NCBI GenBank assembly: GCA_964019655.1
Contig: CAXHTR010000005.1
Span: 1,116,001 to 1,180,000 of the forward strand
From: Perkinsela sp. pyNocScin1
Taxonomy: Eukaryota; Euglenozoa; Kinetoplastea; Prokinetoplastida; Perkinselidae
Direction of reading: 5' to 3'
DNA length: 64,000 bases
Shown here: positions 59,961-64,000 of the stretch, in pieces
Position numbering within the stretch: position 1 is the first letter of the stretch
How the letters are laid out: every line of letters starts with the position of its first letter
The notes under the pieces: model-generated
What the model saw: only the letters and a program-made list of their open reading frames with translations
Told to the model about the DNA's origin: nothing
Databases searched by the model: none
Program-made: the position numbers and the translations under genes

Positions 59961-60578
59961 CTATATGGCTTCTTGCTGCCAAACTTCGATTCGTTTATCG
60001 ACCTTCTTCCCGTGTATTTCCCATACTTTGACAGAGGATGGCCCTGGCTCTTCCGAGAGCACAATCTGTATGAGCGAGCCAGGAAGCGATGGACTGTCGA
60101 CGAAGACTTCATGAATGGGGTTGAACCGAATATCCATACCGCCGAGCGTTTTTGGCAGGTCAGCTAAGATGAGCGGGCCCGAGACCACGTTGTAGCAGAG
60201 GTTGAGCGTCAGAAGATTTCGCGGAAGGTCACCAGAGATAATGCGGCCGCTGAGATCGCAGCGGATGAAGCGGCACTCCTTCAGGGAGCGCGGAAGGCTC
60301 TTTGAGACAAACTCTCTATCAATATCCTGGTTTGAAATGAAAACCGAAATGAGCCCTGGCGGTAGCCATTGGACAGAGTGGACCCGAACATTGGGGCTGC
60401 TGTTCCATTGGATCCGCTGAACGACATTCGCCACGCATTTAACGCCAGGCCAGTGACAGGTGACAGCTTGCCCCTCGGGTGGCTCAAATTCGAGGACATC
60501 TGCAGTGTTCTGCATGCAAATGTCTTGCATCTCGATATCAGCCTGAAGGAATTTGAGACCAATGAGAGGGAGTAACAT
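59961..60578 (-). CDS. Subfamily C LRR protein (205 aa)
   Basis: Leader MLLPLIGLKFLQADIEMQD, short helix (IEMQDICMQNTADVL), cap TCHWPGVKC, four LRR-like units (LPPGLIS, LPRSLKE, LPRNLLT, LPKTLGG) and the tail VKVWEIHGKKVDKRIEVW, a clear VDxRV ending. It is followed only 119 bases later by the start of the next gene on the same strand, the shortest spacer between intact genes except within the subfamily D trio. Intact. Confidence 0.89.
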   Translation of the reverse strand: MLLPLIGLKFLQADIEMQDICMQNTADVLEFEPPEGQAVTCHWPGVKCVANVVQRIQWNSSPNVRVHSVQWLPPGLISVFISNQDIDREFVSKSLPRSLKECRFIRCDLSGRIISGDLPRNLLTLNLCYNVVSGPLILADLPKTLGGMDIRFNPIHEVFVDSPSLPGSLIQIVLSEEPGPSSVKVWEIHGKKVDKRIEVWQQEAI

Positions 60579-60755
60579 TGAAACAGCGAAATAATGAGTA
60601 AAGTAGAAATTTCAAATTCAGATGTCCGAGTGCACATGTATGTCTATGAATCTCCTCCTGACCAGACTATAAACAGCTTCTACTGCGATGAAAACTAAGA
60701 TATTACGTACATGCAAAGATAAAAAGTGATCGACTCTCTCTAAGATATCAAGTTT

Positions 60756-61652
60756 CTAGCAGCGACATCTAGATGGTGCACGTGTACGCTGCTTGCGCTG
60801 CTCTTTCAAGAACTGCTTTTCAAGGTGGTGACGGCTTCCATTCTCGTCGAGAACCCGAGAAAGTAGATTTTCACTAATGTCAAAGCGCTGTCTCATATTG
60901 CATTTTCCGAGACTGGAGTGAACTCTTGCTGTCCCTGTAAAATCGTTAAATTCGGCATTGATCAAAAGAAGGTTCTTCGATGGGTTTAGGATTTCAAAAT
61001 TGTCTGAAAAATTATTGTCGCTAATATGAACACCCCCAAGTCTTTCTGGTAGCTTATCGAAGGAAATTCTACCTGAAAAATTATTGTGCGAAAGGTCAAT
61101 GTTGCAAAGTGTCTGTGGCAGTTCATCGAGAGTTACTTCTCCTCTAAAATTGTTGCAGCAAACATCGAGCATCTTCAAGCTACTTGGAAGCTTAGTTAGA
61201 ATGCAGCTTCCTTCAAATTTGTTTCCAGTTAGAACAATGTCTACGAGATTAGGGGGAAATCTTAGAAAATCAACATTTCCTGCTAGATGTGTTTCTTCTA
61301 TATTCAGTACCTTCAATGTTTCTGGTAGTGATTCAGTTATTAGTAAACCTGTCGATGTGTTTTGAACGAAGTCGAAGTTGGTTACGGAGCGTGGGATATA
61401 CTCTTAATTTACTACACCCACAGTGTTATCTTGATCATCGATGAATACATGGGTTACTCGCTTCTCGCCATTGCAGTAAATTTCTTCCCATTCACAAACT
61501 TCGAGATAAAGTCCATTCTCATCTTGATATCTCTCTTTTATTTCCAAGGACAAACCTGTGATGAGTGTTTCCATCATGGCCTGATCTGAAAGTGTCGATA
61601 CATCTATGCGGCCCAACGTCGGATCAATGCTTAGAACACATATTGATGTCAT
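60756..61652 (-). pseudogene. Subfamily A LRR gene with one in-frame TAA
   Basis: ATG 61652 (MTSICVLSIDPTLGRIDVS), helix TLSDQAMMETLITGL, cap VCEWEEIYC, then NTVGVVN and a TAA at 61404-61406. The frame is unbroken beyond it: EYIPRSVTN, LPETLKV, FPPNLVD, LPSSLKM, LPQTLCN, LPERLGG, tail LSRVLDENGSRHHLE and a basic end. The position before EYIP in relatives is usually Leu or Phe, so one base change explains the stop. Otherwise complete. Confidence 0.85.
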
Positions 61653-62728
61653 TGAGGAACTAAGAAAAGGCAATATTTCCACATAGATTGCATAATATGG
61701 AAGCTACATGGCAGCAGGAGTTTCCAAACTAAGGCGATAGCAAATGCACACTTTTAGATTATTTCACTGAGCTAATTGATCGAATAAATCACATTCGCAT
61801 CTTAAGATGTAAGACTAAAAAAATGCTTGTGATGAAGCGTAACCGTGTGCAAAGCTTTCATAATAAAAAATTTTGCCTGTAAGGTATAGCTGAAGGCATA
61901 AGTACATGCATTGCTCTTGTCAACATTTAGCTTACTTAGCGAAAGATTTGTTCGCTTTCTACCATTCAAATACAATACGATCCTTAGAACTTCCCACGAC
62001 AATAAATGAATGCGTTGGTCGCACAGTAAGCATTTGTTATGCACCAAGTATAAATAAGAAACTGCCCCTGCGTACGCTACGTATTAAAAAAATCTACGTG
62101 TATACCATGTAGTTTTAGAAAAGTCCTCCATAACATTTTCTAAATACGGGCACGAACTTAGGAGCATTCTAGTGTGGTTTTCGGGGTGATTCATCTCTCA
62201 AATTGTAAAAGATAGATACAAAACTTAGCATTCAGAGGCATGCAAAGTTCTTATATTTTGAATTATAATACGCACCGCTGAGTCTTAGATTGAATCTTAG
62301 AATCAGCTGTTAGTTATGGAGCCCGTGCAGGCGTTTTAACTATCACAAGTGTCTTACACCTCGCACATCGTTACCATGCGAAGTCTAGGTCAATTATATA
62401 GCAGTACTTACCGCGTTGCTAGAATATACCCTATTTCCGAGTTGCTCATAGATTTACACTTGCAAGACTTGAAAGATTGCTATCTTTCAAAAGACAAGCT
62501 TAGACACAAGTAAATTGATGGGTCTTTATAGGTTTTCTACTAAAAGTCGGCACTGAAAATTCCAGCGCATGATAGATGCAAGAAAATTACAGAGCTATGA
62601 CTTGAAGTTCATGTAAACTTTATCTTTATCTCTCTTCTGTGTATAAGTATCTTGTCTCTCTACTTATTGCTTGTGTTCAGCTCTGTACACCTAAATTGTC
62701 TTTATGCTAATTCCACTCGAACTTCAAC
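61653..62728. other. Divergent strand-switch region, no gene
   Basis: 1.08 kb of AT-rich sequence between the long minus block and the last plus block. No family-like frame, tRNA or strong inverted repeat found. Confidence 0.5.
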
Positions 62729-63565
62729 ATGATTCTTTTCTTATTCGCCGCGGCAGATGCCACTTCACCCGCACATGAGGTCCACACAATAACATCTATG
62801 CAGCACACGAGCATGGAGAATGCTCTTCAAACACCGAAAAATCAAAAACGTTCGATCTTTATGTACTTGTATTGGGGATTAGCAACAGTTTTTGAAGCAT
62901 CAGAAGACTGCTGCTTGTGGCGTGGGGTCGATTGCGATGATGGTGTTGTGAAAGGGCTAACTCTCACTGGAAAGATCCAGCCCAGCTGGCCGGACAGAAA
63001 ATATTCACATATGGATTACATGTTCTGGGGATATGACGAGCACGGCAAGTCCTGGGAGATCGACCCGAGTTGGCTACCGATGACAATCGAAAGCATGTAC
63101 CTCGACCACGTCATATTTCCAAGTGCTCTCAATCTAAGAACGCTTCCACACGAACTTCGGTACTTTTACCTCGTGAATGGCAAAATGCGCACCGCTCCGC
63201 CGCGTGACATGCTCAGCTTGAAAAATCTTCCAAAAAATATTGAAGAATTCATCGTTCGTAGCTGCACCTCGCTCTGCGGAACGATATCTATGTCGTCTGC
63301 ACCAAGTAGCTTAAAGGTTTGCAACATTGCAAATGCCGATATTCACCGTGTGCTTTACGATAGTGAAAGCATGCAGAGGCTGAGCGGCATCGAGAAATTT
63401 GCGATCACCGGTAAGCGAACAGAGTGGGAGAACATTGAGGATGGTTCAACGTTTCTGACTGCTCGAGCTGAATTACAATACTGCTCCACCGAGCGTATGA
63501 ATGACCTTTATTGTGGAAGCCGTGCAATTGTTTGCGAAGTGGAAAGGCACACGTGGGAAGACTAA
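62729..63565 (+). CDS. Subfamily C LRR protein (278 aa)
   Basis: Leader MILFLFAAADATSPAHEV, helix TSMQHTSMENALQTP, cap CCLWRGVDC, an insert of about 35 aromatic-rich residues (HMDYMFWGYDEHGKSW) before the first repeat, LRR-like units (LPMTIES, LPHELRY, LPKNIEE, APSSLKV), and a C-terminal region with two Cys-containing segments (LQYCSTERM, IVCEVERH) not seen in relatives. The VDxRV motif is absent. Intact. The MQxxSMExAL helix links it to 45698 and 47933. Confidence 0.88.
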   Translation: MILFLFAAADATSPAHEVHTITSMQHTSMENALQTPKNQKRSIFMYLYWGLATVFEASEDCCLWRGVDCDDGVVKGLTLTGKIQPSWPDRKYSHMDYMFWGYDEHGKSWEIDPSWLPMTIESMYLDHVIFPSALNLRTLPHELRYFYLVNGKMRTAPPRDMLSLKNLPKNIEEFIVRSCTSLCGTISMSSAPSSLKVCNIANADIHRVLYDSESMQRLSGIEKFAITGKRTEWENIEDGSTFLTARAELQYCSTERMNDLYCGSRAIVCEVERHTWED

Positions 63566-63676
63566 AACTTCTCCAAAATTCCAACTTCAAACAGGATGAT
63601 ACTTAATTTATAGCACTCATTCGAGAAGAAATTAATTTTTTTGTGTGCTGTGCGCCCTTGAGGCATCATCTTACGC

Positions 63677-63720
63677 TTATCAGTTTCCTTATCACTTTCC
63701 TTATCAGTTTCATTGTGCAG
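63677..63720 (+). promoter_or_regulatory. Repeated pyrimidine tract and candidate acceptor
   Basis: Three near-repeats of CTTATCAGTTTC followed by ATTGTGCAG, the AG three bases before the ATG at 63724. Confidence 0.5.
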
Positions 63721-63723
63721 AAA

Positions 63724-64000
63724 ATGAGCGCTATTTTAACTATCAGCTCTCTCCTTTGCGCTGACACAGCCCCACAGAGTGACGCAAATCTCTATCAAAT
63801 ACATCTCCAGCACCAGTGCATGACGAATGCTTTTCCATGGAATACGGGAAGGCTCCAGTATTTCGTTCGTAAACCGGAAGACGAGTCTGACTGCTGTGCG
63901 TGGCGTGGCGTCCGCTGCACCGATGCTTTGGTGACCACACTCGTCCTCGTCAAACCGATCGCTCGAAAATGGAGCAAAGTAAATGTTGCTTGGCTCCCAC
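63724..64000 (+). CDS. Subfamily C LRR protein, 3' end outside window
   Basis: My translation from ATG 63724: MSAILTISSLLCADTAPQSD, helix LYQIHLQHQCMTNAF, a 20-residue insert, cap CCAWRGVRC, and the approach to the first repeat (VNVAWLP). It is open to the window end at 92 codons. Leader ending CAD and the CCxWRxV cap place it with the short subfamily, nearest to the gene immediately upstream. The acceptor-like tract directly before the ATG makes the start secure. Confidence 0.82.
   Translation, partial: MSAILTISSLLCADTAPQSDANLYQIHLQHQCMTNAFPWNTGRLQYFVRKPEDESDCCAWRGVRCTDALVTTLVLVKPIARKWSKVNVAWLP

Noticed and set aside
3896-61406. Stop-codon reassignment to explain in-frame stops in readable genes
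   Set aside because: TAA, TAG and TGA all appear in frame, each in only a few copies, some with other lesions, while intact genes end normally with the same stops.
1-64000. A plant receptor-like LRR locus
   Set aside because: The cap resembles plant LRR proteins, but there are no introns, kinase domains or transmembrane segments, and the repeat and gene layout are unlike plant clusters.
1-64000. A bacterial or giant-virus origin
   Set aside because: No operon-like ribosome sites, no viral core genes and no other gene families. Spacers are long and AT-rich. I cannot fully exclude a viral paralog array without a search.

Overview
The window is a eukaryotic, intron-less, single-family gene array. 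All of the roughly 52 gene loci I can support, intact or broken, encode paralogous leucine-rich-repeat (LRR) proteins. No housekeeping, metabolic or structural-RNA gene was recognised. A typical protein has a short hydrophobic leader ending in small residues plus Asp (CAD, SAD, ASDD, TVD), a helical block (LGRLDYESLSDQ followed by ALMEMLIDG), a plant-like N-terminal cap (C-x-W-x-G-V-x-C), 3 to 16 LRRs of about 23 residues (LPxxLxxLdLSxNxFSGxVxL), and a short polar C-terminal motif (VVDExGxxH or VDxRV). I see no clear C-terminal membrane anchor. The likeliest reading is secreted or surface-displayed recognition or adhesion proteins, but the function is unknown.

Organism. Genes lie head to tail in strand blocks. 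Left of 7.5 kb they are on minus, 8.8-22.3 kb plus, 23.0-28.6 kb minus, 31.6-38.6 kb plus, 39.1-61.7 kb minus, and from 62.7 kb plus. Many start codons sit 1-30 bases after a pyrimidine tract ending in AG. This fits a kinetoplastid-type genome with polycistronic transcription and trans-splicing, perhaps a bodonid or the endosymbiont Perkinsela. That attribution is an inference from layout, not a database match. Stops are standard.

Layout. Five subfamilies are interleaved. A is canonical (LGRLD..SLSDQ). B has leader LLLPDxSI (1-848, 1664-3403, 13353-14342). C is short, with a CCxWRxVxC-type cap and few degenerate repeats. D has LAGRxDxSMLTQQQMVELFF (18.5 kb, and three in tandem at 49.5-51.6 kb). 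E has SRLDPxLLSQQAQMEMFVDAM split over leader and helix (24.2-28.6 kb, remnant at 47.2 kb). Divergent strand switches at 7.5-8.8, 28.6-31.6 and 61.7-62.7 kb are long. Convergent ones at 22.3-23.0 and 38.6-39.1 kb are short. The 28.6-31.6 kb switch has no LRR gene and holds two inverted-repeat-bounded repetitive elements plus a small foldback. Another inverted-repeat element lies at 46.7 kb.

About 15 of 52 loci are broken by in-frame stops (all three stop codons occur), frameshifts, internal deletions or truncation, while the remaining repeats stay recognisable. A diversified single-family array with a large decayed fraction resembles the silent archives of variable surface proteins in other protists. 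The main hypothesis raised here is that broken copies act as donors for gene conversion of intact ones. Intergenic stretches of 300-800 bases not listed separately (for example 4292-4660, 5486-5803, 25197-25503, 45391-45697, 53092-53412, 58632-59007) are AT-rich, and I see nothing definite in them.
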